From CAVZCK01 sp963798805 (GTDB taxonomy: Bacteria > Pseudomonadota > Alphaproteobacteria > Rhizobiales > Rhodomicrobiaceae): 64,000 nt of DNA. A program made the position numbers and the translations under genes. How positions within the stretch are numbered: position 1 is the first letter of the stretch; the number at the start of each line of letters is the position of its first letter. Positions 1-8,129 of this stretch are shown piece after piece. Below the pieces are notes generated by a model, which did no database searches, was not told the DNA's origin, and was given only the letters and a program-made list of their open reading frames with translations. The DNA is taken from NCBI GenBank assembly GCA_963798805.1, contig CAWCVC010000002.1, forward strand, positions 186,001 to 250,000, read 5' to 3'.

Positions 1-765
1 CGGCATGCGATCGAGAAACATCAGCAAGGCCTGAATGATTGCCGCCGGGTTAGGCGGACAGCCAGGCAGATAAACGTCGACCGGCAGAACGCCGTCGAGT
101 CCATGTCCCGACGCATATCCCCCTTCCGCAATACCGCCCGAGGCCGCGCAAGTTCCGACGGCCATCACCCAGCGCGGCTCGGCCATCGCCTCATAGGTTG
201 CGCGCAGCGGCCCGCGCATGGCGTAGGTGACCGGCCCCGTCACCAGCAGCAGATCGGCGAAACGGGGGGAGGCGGTGAAGAAGACGCCAAGCCGGTGCAG
301 ATTGTAGAAAGGGTTGTTCAGCGCCTGCAACTCGGACTCGCAGCCGTTGCAAGAGCCCGCATCGACGTGGCGGACATGCAGGCTGCGGCGGAAGCCGCGC
401 CGCGAAGCGGGGTCAGCGTCGGGGAGCGCCGGAGGGGATTCGCTCCATTTGAGATCATCGCGCCGGCGGACGCCGAAGGCCCAATCGGCGGAGGTAACCA
501 TCGCGCCGGTCGGGCACGCCTCGGTGCAGAGCTGGCAGACGATGCAGCGGCCGTAGTCGATGTCCAGGCGGTCCGCGCTGTCGCCTTTCATCGTGATGGC
601 GCGCGTTGGGCAGACATCCGCGCAAACCCGGCAATCCTCCAGGCACGCCCCCGGCTGATAGCGGGGCATGCCCAGAAAACCGGCCTGCCCGTCATCGCCG
701 TCGGACAGCGGCCAGGGCGCGGTCTGCTTGCCCTGCCATAAGCCCAACAATGTCCATTGCGGCAT
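1..765 (-). CDS. hyfI: Fused ferredoxin plus NuoB-like small subunit of a Hyf/Ehr complex (3' end outside window)
   Basis: The frame is open for 255 codons and runs off the window. Residues about 45-90 hold two 4Fe-4S ferredoxin motifs (CLEDCRVCADVCP and CIVCQLCTEACP, the NuoI/HyfH type). They are followed by a NuoB/HyfI-type domain with CNGCE, VTGPV, GTCA and PGCPP, the ligands of the proximal 4Fe-4S cluster. In E. coli these are two separate proteins, so this is a fusion. It should pass electrons between a soluble donor or acceptor and the membrane arm. It starts 9 nt after the end of the HyfG-like gene and is the last gene of the operon seen here. The fusion is read directly; the electron donor is unknown. 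Confidence 0.85.
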   Translation of the reverse strand, partial: MPQWTLLGLWQGKQTAPWPLSDGDDGQAGFLGMPRYQPGACLEDCRVCADVCPTRAITMKGDSADRLDIDYGRCIVCQLCTEACPTGAMVTSADWAFGVRRRDDLKWSESPPALPDADPASRRGFRRSLHVRHVDAGSCNGCESELQALNNPFYNLHRLGVFFTASPRFADLLLVTGPVTYAMRGPLRATYEAMAEPRWVMAVGTCAASGGIAEGGYASGHGLDGVLPVDVYLPGCPPNPAAIIQALLMFLDRMP

Positions 766-774
766 CGCCGGCTC

Positions 775-2296
775 CTATCGGTCGCAGCCCGCGATCGTCA
801 GCCCGAAGCTGGCTTCGTTGATCGCGTAGTCCATCATGTTGGTGTCATGTACGGTGAACGGAAAAACCCGCCAGTTCGAGAACGACGGCGACTTGATCTT
901 CACCCGTTTCAATCTACCTGCGTCGCCGAAGTGGACGGCGTAGAATAGCGTGCCGCGCGGAGACTCGGCCCAGCCCAAACCCTCGGACTCTGGCTCGATC
1001 TCGTATTCCGACCGGACCGGACCATCCGGCAGCAGCAAGAGGACGCGCTGCATCAGCGCGATGCTGGCGTCGATCTCGGCCATGCGCACCTGAACCCGCG
1101 CGTGGGCGTCGCCGTCCTTGCGGATCGGCACGATCAATGGCAGCTCGCCATAAGCGGCATACGGATGGTCGCGGCGCAGATCGCTGTCGAGACCGGAGCC
1201 CCTTTGCACCGGCCCCGTCGCGCCCTGGTCGAAAGCGACGCGGCGGTCGAGCTTTCCGGTGGTGATCAGCCGGTCGAGATGGCTGTTGGTGCTCTCGAGA
1301 TGGCGCGCATAGACGGCGAATTTTTCGCGCAGAGCCTCGAGCTCGGCGCCCAGCCAGTCTTTCGGAAACGGATCGCGGCGCAAACCGCCAACCGTCAGGA
1401 TGCTGCGCAGAAAGCGGCTCCCGGTCAGCCGGCAATTGAGCTGCTTGGCGCGCTCTTCGAGGAGCTTGCCTTCGGCTTCTCCGACCTTGAGCGTCGTCGT
1501 GTGGCAGAGATGGCCGAGATAATGCAGATGATTGTAAAGCCGCTCCAACTCGGCGAGCAGGACGCGCAGGAAGCGGGCGCGGGGCGGCACGACGCAATGT
1601 GCCGCGGCCTCGACGGCCTGGGAGTACGCAAGAGCATGTGCGACGCTGCCGACGCCAGAGACGCGCTCGGCCAGCACCACGCCGCACTCGGCGGCGAGGC
1701 CCTCGAAGCGTTTCTCCATGCCTCGATGCTTGAAGAACAGACGCGGCTGATAGTGCAGGATGGATTCGCCGATATAGAAGAACAGGAACTCGGCGGAACT
1801 CCAGGACATCGCCGCGCACCGGGCCGAACGGCAGGAGTTGGACATCGCCGTTGGCGCCCGCAACGTCGGGGACGACCTGGGTGGTTGACCGAAGCTCAAG
1901 CTGAAGCTGCGATGGGTAGTCGGGATCGAATGGCGCGCGCGGTGCGGCGGCGCCGTCATGCAGCACCAGCCTATGCGGTTGCGGATGATCGGCGAATGCG
2001 AGGCCGAACAGGTCCGTGATTTCCCGCTCATACCAGCCGAGCAGCGGCCAGATGCCGGCGAGGCTCGGTACGTGACCGGCGGGCTCGCACCGCCAGATTG
2101 CGAACTCACGCTGGCCGGGCACGGTGGAGACGTAGCGCAGCTCGAGTCGGTGAGGCTCCGGATACCAGGCATACGCCATCTGCATCCGGCCGCCGGTCTC
2201 GAGCACGCGGACCGCTGCATCGTTCAGCTCCGAGGGGCGCAGCGTCACGGCCTGCGAGCCCGAAGCACGCCGCGCGATGGGTTCCGATATGCTCAT
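775..2296 (-). pseudogene. hyfG: HyfG/NuoCD-like large subunit, frameshifted and lacking NiFe ligands
   Basis: The start ATG overlaps the hyfF stop (ATGA). The NuoC-like first part (about 166 codons) ends in GPVRGDVLE. The NuoD-like part continues in another frame from SAEFLFFYIGE. One extra base at about 1797-1798 (GAGTTCCGCC where GAGTCCGCC would keep frame) explains the shift; corrected, the protein is 506 aa. The usual hydrogenase motif RVCGxC is replaced by ERVSGVGS near residue 210, and the C-terminus ends SFGLTIAGCDR with no DPCxxC. So all four Ni/Fe cysteines are absent, as in complex I NuoD and Ehr proteins. A sequencing error cannot be excluded for the frameshift; the cysteine loss is independent of it. 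Confidence 0.8.
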
Positions 2297-3759
2297 GGGC
2301 CGGCACTCCCGAGAAGGCGGGCGACCGACAGGAAATGGTCCCAAAGACCCGTCGGCCACCACAGCCCGAAAAGGAGGAGCGGCGCGAGCGCCAGCCACAT
2401 CGGCACAACGCACCAATTGCTGAGGCGGAGCGGTGGCGCCTCAATGTCGTTCGCCGCGGGGCCGAAATACATGGCCCGGAAATGATTGAGAAAGCCGATG
2501 AAGATGACGATCAGCAGCACGACCATGGCATAGACCGCCCAGGCGAAGCCGTTTTCGAAACCGGCGCGCAGGATCACAAGCTCGCTGAGAAACAGCCCGA
2601 ATGGCGGTGCGCCGGTAATCGCCGCCGCACCGGCAAGCCATAGTGCCCCGTGGGCGGAGTTGCGTGCCCATACGCCGCGGATGTCGCCGATCTGCTTCGA
2701 TCCGACGCCGCGCATGACATTGCCGGCGCCGAAGAACATCAGCGACTTGTTCAGCGAATGGTTGAGCATGTGATAGAGCGCGCCGGCCACACCCAGCGGT
2801 CCGCCGAAGCCGAAGCCGAGCGCAACGACACCCATATGCTCGACGCTGGAATAGGCCATCAGGCGTTTGATGCCGTTCTGCCGGACGATGAACAGGGCGC
2901 CGACCAGCAGCGACACGACGCCGAGGGCGACTAAGGTCGTTCTGGCAAGATCGCCAATCTTGGCCGCGTCGGTGATGGTCAGAAATCGGACGATGCCCAG
3001 CATCGCGCCATTGAGAAGCGCGCCCGAAAGCATCGCCGAGATCGGCGCCGGGCTTTCGCTGTGCGCGTCCGGCAGCCAGGCATGCATCGGCGCCAGACCG
3101 ACCTTCGTGCCGTAGCCGACCAGCACCAGGAGAAAGGCGAGCGTCACCAGAGCGGCATTCATTTTCGGCGCCGCGCCGCGCAAAGCGTCCCAGGTCATGT
3201 CATAGGTCGGCCCGAGCACGAAGCTGCCGCTCCAATAGAACAGCACTGTGCCGAGCAGAGCCAGGCTGATTCCGGCGGAAACCACGATGATGTATTTCCA
3301 GGCCGCCTCGATGCTCTCCGGCTCGCGCTCGAACCCGACCAGAAAGGTGCTGACCAGCGTCGTCAGCTCGATGGCGATCCAATAAAGCCCGGCATTGTTC
3401 ATGACCGCGCTGAGCAGGATGGTGAAAGCGAAGCCGCTGAACAGCGCGTAAAAGCCCCACAGCTTGGTGTCCTCGCCGAGCAGCCGCATGTATCCGACCG
3501 AATAGATCGAGGCGAGCAGATAGACGATCGCGGTGCACAGCACCACCCACGCGCCCGGCAGATCCAGCACAACATAGTCGCTGAGGAAACGATAAGGCCC
3601 GCTTGCACTTAGGACCGTCAGCGGGACGGCGGTAACGAAGACGACGACGCTGGCGAGAAGATTGAGGCTTTCGACAAAGCGCGGCGCCCGGAAAATGAGC
3701 GAAGCGCCCGCGGCAATGGCCGGCGCGATCATCATGATGAGGAGGAGGGGGCCCGTCAT
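2293..3759 (-). CDS. hyfF: Hydrogenase-4 component F-like proton-translocating membrane subunit
   Basis: A 488-aa, strongly hydrophobic protein of the NuoL/M/N (Mrp antiporter) family. It carries the conserved transporter core: a Glu in a membrane helix (WIAIELTTLVSTFLVG), GTKVGLAPMHAWLPDAHSE with the characteristic Lys and His, and MAYSSVEHMG. These residues form the proton channel in complex I and Hyf. Length fits HyfF (about 480-530 aa) without the long lateral helix of NuoL. It is separated from hyfE by 2 nt and overlaps the next start by ATGA, so translation is coupled. It is the only antiporter-like subunit in the window; no HyfB or HyfD homologue is seen. Confidence 0.9.
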   Translation of the reverse strand: MTGPLLLIMMIAPAIAAGASLIFRAPRFVESLNLLASVVVFVTAVPLTVLSASGPYRFLSDYVVLDLPGAWVVLCTAIVYLLASIYSVGYMRLLGEDTKLWGFYALFSGFAFTILLSAVMNNAGLYWIAIELTTLVSTFLVGFEREPESIEAAWKYIIVVSAGISLALLGTVLFYWSGSFVLGPTYDMTWDALRGAAPKMNAALVTLAFLLVLVGYGTKVGLAPMHAWLPDAHSESPAPISAMLSGALLNGAMLGIVRFLTITDAAKIGDLARTTLVALGVVSLLVGALFIVRQNGIKRLMAYSSVEHMGVVALGFGFGGPLGVAGALYHMLNHSLNKSLMFFGAGNVMRGVGSKQIGDIRGVWARNSAHGALWLAGAAAITGAPPFGLFLSELVILRAGFENGFAWAVYAMVVLLIVIFIGFLNHFRAMYFGPAANDIEAPPLRLSNWCVVPMWLALAPLLLFGLWWPTGLWDHFLSVARLLGSAGP

Positions 3760-3761
3760 CG

Positions 3762-4442
3762 TCAGCCGACCAATCGTTTGAGGGAAAGGCTGCTGGTCGT
3801 CCCGACATGGCTGACGAGATACTGCACCAGGAGGCCAAAGCAGACGACGATGATCAGCAGATCGAACAGAATGACGATCTCGATCAGCAGCGGCATTCCG
3901 GGAACGAGGATCTGGGCGCCGAGAAAGATGCCATTCTCCAGGACCAGAAGCCCGAGGATCTGACTCAGGGCCTCATGCCGGACCGAGAGCATCAGAAAGC
4001 CGATCAGCTTCATTGAGAGCATGATCGTCAAGGCGAGCACCGCGACCGTCCCGGCAAGGTCGAGCGACTGGCCGACGCGATAGGCGACGGTCAGCGAAAA
4101 AAGCACGCACAGCGCGCCGAGAACAAGCGCCGAGCTCGGCTGCACGATCTCGTGGATCTCGCGGGCAACATTCAGCTGGCGGATGATGCGCCAGACGAGA
4201 TAGGGCAGAAAAAGGCCGCGAAACAGCGCGGTGAGGATCGCGATGAGATAGAGCTCCGGATAGTTTCCGTAAAAGCCGACAGCCGCCGAGAGCGCAGCGA
4301 TAATCCAGGATTCCGCTGCGAAGGCGTAGAGATAGTTGATGAGCCAGCGCGAGCCGAGCATGACGAAGGCGAGCAGTAGACTGGCGATCGCCATCAGGCT
4401 GAAAATCGATGCTGCGAGCGGATCAAGATGGGCGACGAGCAT
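3762..4442 (-). CDS. hyfE: Hydrogenase-4 component E-like membrane protein
   Basis: I choose the ATG at 4442 (MLVAHLDPLAASIF), 2 nt after the hyfC stop, giving 226 aa; a longer upstream reading would run over hyfC. Six or so hydrophobic segments are visible, including a NuoK-like part with MLSMKLIGFLML and LENGIFLGAQILV, the pattern of HyfE. In related complexes this subunit sits beside the NuoH-like and antiporter-like subunits in the proton path. It is the second gene of a tightly packed five-gene operon. Function is by family; nothing in the sequence looks degenerate. Confidence 0.85.
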   Translation of the reverse strand: MLVAHLDPLAASIFSLMAIASLLLAFVMLGSRWLINYLYAFAAESWIIAALSAAVGFYGNYPELYLIAILTALFRGLFLPYLVWRIIRQLNVAREIHEIVQPSSALVLGALCVLFSLTVAYRVGQSLDLAGTVAVLALTIMLSMKLIGFLMLSVRHEALSQILGLLVLENGIFLGAQILVPGMPLLIEIVILFDLLIIVVCFGLLVQYLVSHVGTTSSLSLKRLVG

Positions 4443-4444
4443 GC

Positions 4445-5389
4445 CTATACCAGCTGCGTTCCGATGATGGCGAGAATGGCGAAGACGAAGGACGCGGCCA
4501 GCACTTCCTGATAGCGGTAGAAACGCAGCCTCGACTGCGCCGTTTCGACGACGACGACCGCACAGGCCACGAGCAGAAATTTGCTCATCAGGGCCAGCAC
4601 CGATCCGAGAACGCCGAGGGCCGTGCCTTGCTGGGAGAGGCCCCAAGGGAGCAGCAGCACATTGCAAAAGATCGTGTAGAGGATGAATTGCTTCATCATC
4701 GAGGCCCATTTGATGAGGGCGAGCAGCGGGCCCGAATATTCGAGCACGCGGGCCTCCTCGATCATGTAGATCTCGATATGCGTGCTCGAATGGATGGGGA
4801 GCCGATCGGTTTCGACGATCAGCAGAATGAAGAACGCCGCGATCAGAAAAAGATGAGCGGGGCTCCAATAGACCGCCGGATTTGCGACGAGCAGGTGGTT
4901 GACCACGAAGGGCAGCATCGCCTTGGCCAGCAAGGTGATGCCGACGAAGACCAGGATCAGCGTCGGCTCGGCCAGGATGGCGACCATGACAGCGCGGCTG
5001 GAACCGATGCCGCCATAGGCGCTGCCGGTGTCGAGACCGGCGAGCACGATCATGAACGATCCGAGCGTCAGGATAAGCCCGCCGCCGAGAATGTCGCCCA
5101 TGTCCGAGAGTGGCAGCGGGAAATCGGTGAGGACGGGAATGAGGAGGGGCACCGTCATCATCGCGGTGAAGGCGACGAAGGGCGCCAGCCAATAAATCCA
5201 GGATGCCGTCTCCGGCACGATGATTTGCTTGTGGAACAGCTTCCAGAGATCGCGATAGGGCTGGAACAGTCCCGGCCCCTGCGCAAGCTGGACCCGTTCC
5301 TCGAACTGAACGATCGCGCCTTGCAGGAGCGGAGACAGGCCGAGGACGGCGAGCACCTGGCAAATCTGCAGGAGGATGTCGCGGGTCAT
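4445..5389 (-). CDS. hyfC: Hydrogenase-4 component C-like (NuoH-type) membrane subunit
   Basis: A 314-aa membrane protein of the NuoH/HycD/HyfC family. Typical elements are the early QFEERVQLAQGPGLFQPYRD segment (the RxQxRxGP region of NuoH), then LGSFMIVLAGLDTGSAYGGI, the acidic loop ETDRLPIHSSTHIEIYMIEEARVLEYSG with conserved Asp and Glu, and several membrane helices. This subunit links the peripheral redox arm to the proton-translocating arm. It is the first gene of the operon visible here. A perfect inverted repeat lies 33 bp before the start. No hyfB precedes it, so the complex may have only one antiporter-type subunit. Confidence 0.9.
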   Translation of the reverse strand: MTRDILLQICQVLAVLGLSPLLQGAIVQFEERVQLAQGPGLFQPYRDLWKLFHKQIIVPETASWIYWLAPFVAFTAMMTVPLLIPVLTDFPLPLSDMGDILGGGLILTLGSFMIVLAGLDTGSAYGGIGSSRAVMVAILAEPTLILVFVGITLLAKAMLPFVVNHLLVANPAVYWSPAHLFLIAAFFILLIVETDRLPIHSSTHIEIYMIEEARVLEYSGPLLALIKWASMMKQFILYTIFCNVLLLPWGLSQQGTALGVLGSVLALMSKFLLVACAVVVVETAQSRLRFYRYQEVLAASFVFAILAIIGTQLV

Positions 5390-5421
5390 GACGAGGACCC
5401 GTGCGGACGAAGCCGGTTAGC

Positions 5422-5447
5422 ACGCGCGCAAAAGAAGTTGCGCGCGT
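5422..5447 (-). promoter_or_regulatory. Perfect 10-bp inverted repeat upstream of hyfC
   Basis: ACGCGCGCAA (5422-5431) pairs with TTGCGCGCGT (5438-5447) across AAGAAG, 33 bp before the hyfC ATG. No T tract follows in the direction of the operon. It could be an operator for a dimeric regulator or a 5'-leader hairpin. Position and symmetry are seen; the role is inferred. Confidence 0.4.
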
Positions 5448-5513
5448 CAGGCCGAGCGATCTTGTGGGGCGGGGCTCTCAATAAAAACTCCTCTCCTCCG
5501 AAACCGGATGAAA

Positions 5514-5554
5514 GGAGTCATCAGCCCGAGGGGCGGTTTGGGGCGAACTCCATC
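5514..5554. repeat. REP-like nested palindrome, copy 1
   Basis: A 41-bp unit starting GGAGTCATCAGCCC and ending ACTCCATC. Outer arms GGAGT/ACTCC enclose an inner GCCC/GGGC hairpin. A second copy in the same orientation lies at 6251-6291, so the pair flanks the hypothetical gene 5700-6245. The rest of 5448-5699 shows no convincing gene. Confidence 0.55.
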
Positions 5555-5699
5555 GCCTGCCGGCAGACCGGCATTTGCTTTCATTATCTGTGAGCGCGTC
5601 TCCAAGTCAAGCGGTGACATCGCGCGGCGCTGGCTTGTTACGCCGGATATTTTGCTGCGTCAAATCCAGGCGAAGCGGAAAGGATTCTCGGTTTCCGGC

Positions 5700-6245
5700 T
5701 CATGCCCGCGAGATTGATCGAGGACGCCGCCGGCTTACAAATGGCCGAAGGTGGCGCAAGAGCTCGTCGCCCGCGTCGAGCATGAACCTCGCGTCCGATA
5801 AGGCCAGTTGCAAGGAATGTGCCCGCGCTTCTGCCGAAAGCTGGCACTGCGAGGATAGCGAGCGGAGCCGCTCCGAAAGCGTCGCTGTGCAGGTGTAAAA
5901 ATAGGCGATCTCGCGGATCAGGGAGTAATCGAATGCCGTGATCTGGTGCGCATTGGCTTCGTAGATCGGACATCTCGGCAACAGGGCCATGCCGGAGGCA
6001 AGCACGCCGTCATTCGCGGCGTCTTCCACGCGGTCTTGACCGGCGAGACCGTCCTCGATGGAGCGCATGATTCCGGCAATTTCGCCCACGAATGCTGCCG
6101 CAAGCTTGCGCCGCGTTCGCCACCCGCCGATCTGGAGCGTGTGCAGCATGCCGGACCTCACCTCCATTGGCAGTCCGAATCGCGAAGCGTTGCTGCGTGC
6201 GGCGAATTGAGTGCTGGTCACAATCGATCCTACCGCGTGCGGCAC
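5700..6245 (-). CDS. Hypothetical protein, mainly helical
   Basis: A 181-aa open frame with no family I recognise. The part from MEVRSGMLHTLQIGG onward (about 155 aa) looks like a soluble helical protein with many Ala, Leu and Arg. There are no membrane segments and no obvious catalytic motif. The true start may be this internal Met, about 70 nt in. It lies on the same strand as the hyf operon, upstream of it, and is bracketed by two direct REP-like repeats. It could be spurious, but codon-like GC bias at third positions and a long open frame favour a real gene. Confidence 0.4.
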   Translation of the reverse strand: MPHAVGSIVTSTQFAARSNASRFGLPMEVRSGMLHTLQIGGWRTRRKLAAAFVGEIAGIMRSIEDGLAGQDRVEDAANDGVLASGMALLPRCPIYEANAHQITAFDYSLIREIAYFYTCTATLSERLRSLSSQCQLSAEARAHSLQLALSDARFMLDAGDELLRHLRPFVSRRRPRSISRA

Positions 6246-6250
6246 CGGTA

Positions 6251-6291
6251 GGAGTCATCAGCCCTAAGGGCGGTTTACGGGGGACTCCATC
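6251..6291. repeat. REP-like nested palindrome, copy 2
   Basis: Same 41-bp layout as at 5514-5554: GGAGTC/GACTCC outer arms and AGCCC-TAA-GGGC inner hairpin, ending CATC. The outer stem is one base pair longer than in copy 1. Differences fall mainly in loops, so the pairing is kept. Confidence 0.55.
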
Positions 6292-6567
6292 CCCTCCCTG
6301 GCGTTTTCTTTTCAGGGTAGCTCTCGAGTTCAGTATTGGTCAACGCAGTTCTTAATGCGGTCCAGGTATTTCGCCGCGCTTCGCTAGAATAGAGCGGCGG
6401 CGTGATTTTTGGCTGGCGATCCTGCATGTCGGCGGCTATGCCGTGAAGGCCATAGTTCGATCACGTCATCTACGGCACGCCCCACGCTGGATACCACGCG
6501 TCCGGCTTGTCATATTCTCGGGCCCCGGGATATCCTGTCCGCATCGAGCACGACGCAGGGGAACAGG

Positions 6568-7275
6568 ATGCGCCGCACGCTTTATGATCTGGCCGGCAGG
6601 GATGAAGCGGTCCGCTTCAGCCCGTTCTGCTGGCGGACGAAGATGGCTCTCCGTCACAAGGGGCTTGACTTCGAGACGGTACCCTGGCGCTTCACCGACA
6701 AAGATCTTATTGCCCGGACTGGGCAGGGCCGAGTCCCGGTTCTAGTCGACGGTGAGCGCTGGCTGAACGATAGCTGGCCGATCGCGCTCGATCTGGATGA
6801 GGCCTATCCCGATCACCCGGCCTTGATGCGTACGGAGGCGGAGCGCGCCGCTGCGCATTTCGTCAATCACTGGTGTGATCAGGTGCTGCATCCGACGCTG
6901 CGCCCGCTCCTGTGGATGGAGGTCTACAAGGCCAGCGCCGACAAGGATCTCGGCTATTTTCGCGAAAGCCGCGAAAAGATCCTCGGCCAAACACTCGAGG
7001 CGTTCACCGCCGATCGCAACGGCGCTTTGGAGACGTTTTGGCGGACCATGCAGCCGATGGAGAGCGCGCTTGCCGGCCATGACTGGCTGGGTGGAGACGG
7101 CCCCAATTACGCCGATTACGTCCTTTTTGGCTCGCTCCAATGGGCCAATGTGGTGAGCCCTGACCCTATCCTGCCGTCCGACAGCGCGGCTGCGCGTTGG
7201 TTCGACCGTATGCTCGACCTTCACGATGGCTACGGCCGCAACGCCCCGACCTGCCGTGACGCAAGCGCCGCGTGA
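6568..7275 (+). CDS. Glutathione S-transferase family protein (beta-etherase-like subgroup)
   Basis: Start chosen at ATG 6568, just after a GGGGAACAGG stretch; the longer frame upstream has no family match. The product is 235 aa. An N-terminal thioredoxin-fold domain carries SPFCWRTKMALRHKGL, followed by the glutathione-binding cis-Pro loop VPVLVDGERWLNDS. A helical C-terminal GST domain follows. The SPxCWRTKMAL motif resembles GSTs related to the LigE/LigF beta-etherases, but substrate cannot be read from sequence. It ends 7 nt from the convergent BKACE gene. Confidence 0.85.
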   Translation: MRRTLYDLAGRDEAVRFSPFCWRTKMALRHKGLDFETVPWRFTDKDLIARTGQGRVPVLVDGERWLNDSWPIALDLDEAYPDHPALMRTEAERAAAHFVNHWCDQVLHPTLRPLLWMEVYKASADKDLGYFRESREKILGQTLEAFTADRNGALETFWRTMQPMESALAGHDWLGGDGPNYADYVLFGSLQWANVVSPDPILPSDSAAARWFDRMLDLHDGYGRNAPTCRDASAA

Positions 7276-7281
7276 ACGGCG

Positions 7282-8109
7282 TTAAGCGGACCGCAGGCTG
7301 AGGATGCGGCGCGCCTCATCCGACGTTGCAACGGAGCCGCCGCGCTCCTTGCACAGGCCTGCGATGCGGGCGACCAGTTCGGCGTTGCTCTTGGCGAGCC
7401 GGTCGCGGTCGAACTTGATATTGTCCTCAAGGCCGGTCCTGACATGGCCGCCGAGCTCCAATGTCCATGTGTTGACCTCGAGTTGCTGGCGGCCGATGCC
7501 TGCGGCGGCCCAGGTCGCATCCGGCATGATTTCGGCAAGCTCTGAGACCAGAAATTCGAGGATACGTCGCCGCGCTGGCAGGGCGTTGGGGACGCCGAGC
7601 ACGAACTGCACATGCAGCGGACGCTTGATCAGTCCACGCTCGGCGAGATCGCGGGCGTTGTAGAGCATGGCGAGATCGAACACTTCGATCTCCGGCTTGA
7701 CGTCGAGTTCGAGCATGGAGCGGGCGAGATCCTCCACGAGCTGAGGCGGATTTTCATAGATCTGCCCCGGGAAGTTGACCGAGCCGGTGGTGAGCGAGGC
7801 CATATCCGGTCGCAAATAAAGCGCCCGGCCCCTCTGACTCTGCTCGCGGCCACGTCCGCCGGTCGAGAATTGGATGATCATCCCGGGGCAGTGTTTCCTG
7901 ATCCCCTCCTGCACTTGGGCAAACAGCTCCGGGTCTGAGGATGGGCTTTCATCCTTGTTGCGCACATGGATGTGGACTAGCGCCGAGCCGGCCTCGAAAG
8001 CTTCATGCGTCGCCTCGATCTGCTCGCTCGGCGTCACCGGAACCGCGGGCGTCTGCGCCTTGCGCGGCAAAGCGCCGGTGATGGCGACGGTGATGATGGT
8101 AGGGGGCAT
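7282..8109 (-). CDS. Beta-keto acid cleavage enzyme (BKACE, DUF849)
   Basis: A 275-aa protein of the BKACE family, whose prototype Kce splits 3-keto-5-aminohexanoate with acetyl-CoA. Seen motifs: N-terminal ITVAITGALPRK, a metal-binding HIHVRN, FSTGGRG, and the family-typical ending with EVNTWTLELGGHVRTGLEDN and KSNAELV. Metal and substrate carboxylate binding are expected here. It follows the carboxyltransferase gene on the same strand with 20 nt between them, so the two are probably cotranscribed. Many BKACE members act on other beta-keto acids, so the exact substrate is open. Confidence 0.85.
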   Translation of the reverse strand: MPPTIITVAITGALPRKAQTPAVPVTPSEQIEATHEAFEAGSALVHIHVRNKDESPSSDPELFAQVQEGIRKHCPGMIIQFSTGGRGREQSQRGRALYLRPDMASLTTGSVNFPGQIYENPPQLVEDLARSMLELDVKPEIEVFDLAMLYNARDLAERGLIKRPLHVQFVLGVPNALPARRRILEFLVSELAEIMPDATWAAAGIGRQQLEVNTWTLELGGHVRTGLEDNIKFDRDRLAKSNAELVARIAGLCKERGGSVATSDEARRILSLRSA

Positions 8110-8129
8110 CGGGCATTTCCTCTCTTGGG

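Noticed and set aside
103..741. Long plus-strand frame over the hyfI region
   Set aside because: It is the antisense shadow of the ferredoxin/small-subunit gene, which has clear motifs on the minus strand.
1102..2019. 305-aa plus-strand frame
   Set aside because: Antisense of hyfG; no protein-like features, high Arg/Ala/Gln typical of shadow frames.
4409..5593. 394-aa plus-strand frame rich in Asp, Glu, Gln and His
   Set aside because: Antisense of hyfC and hyfE; the composition comes from reading hydrophobic codons backwards.
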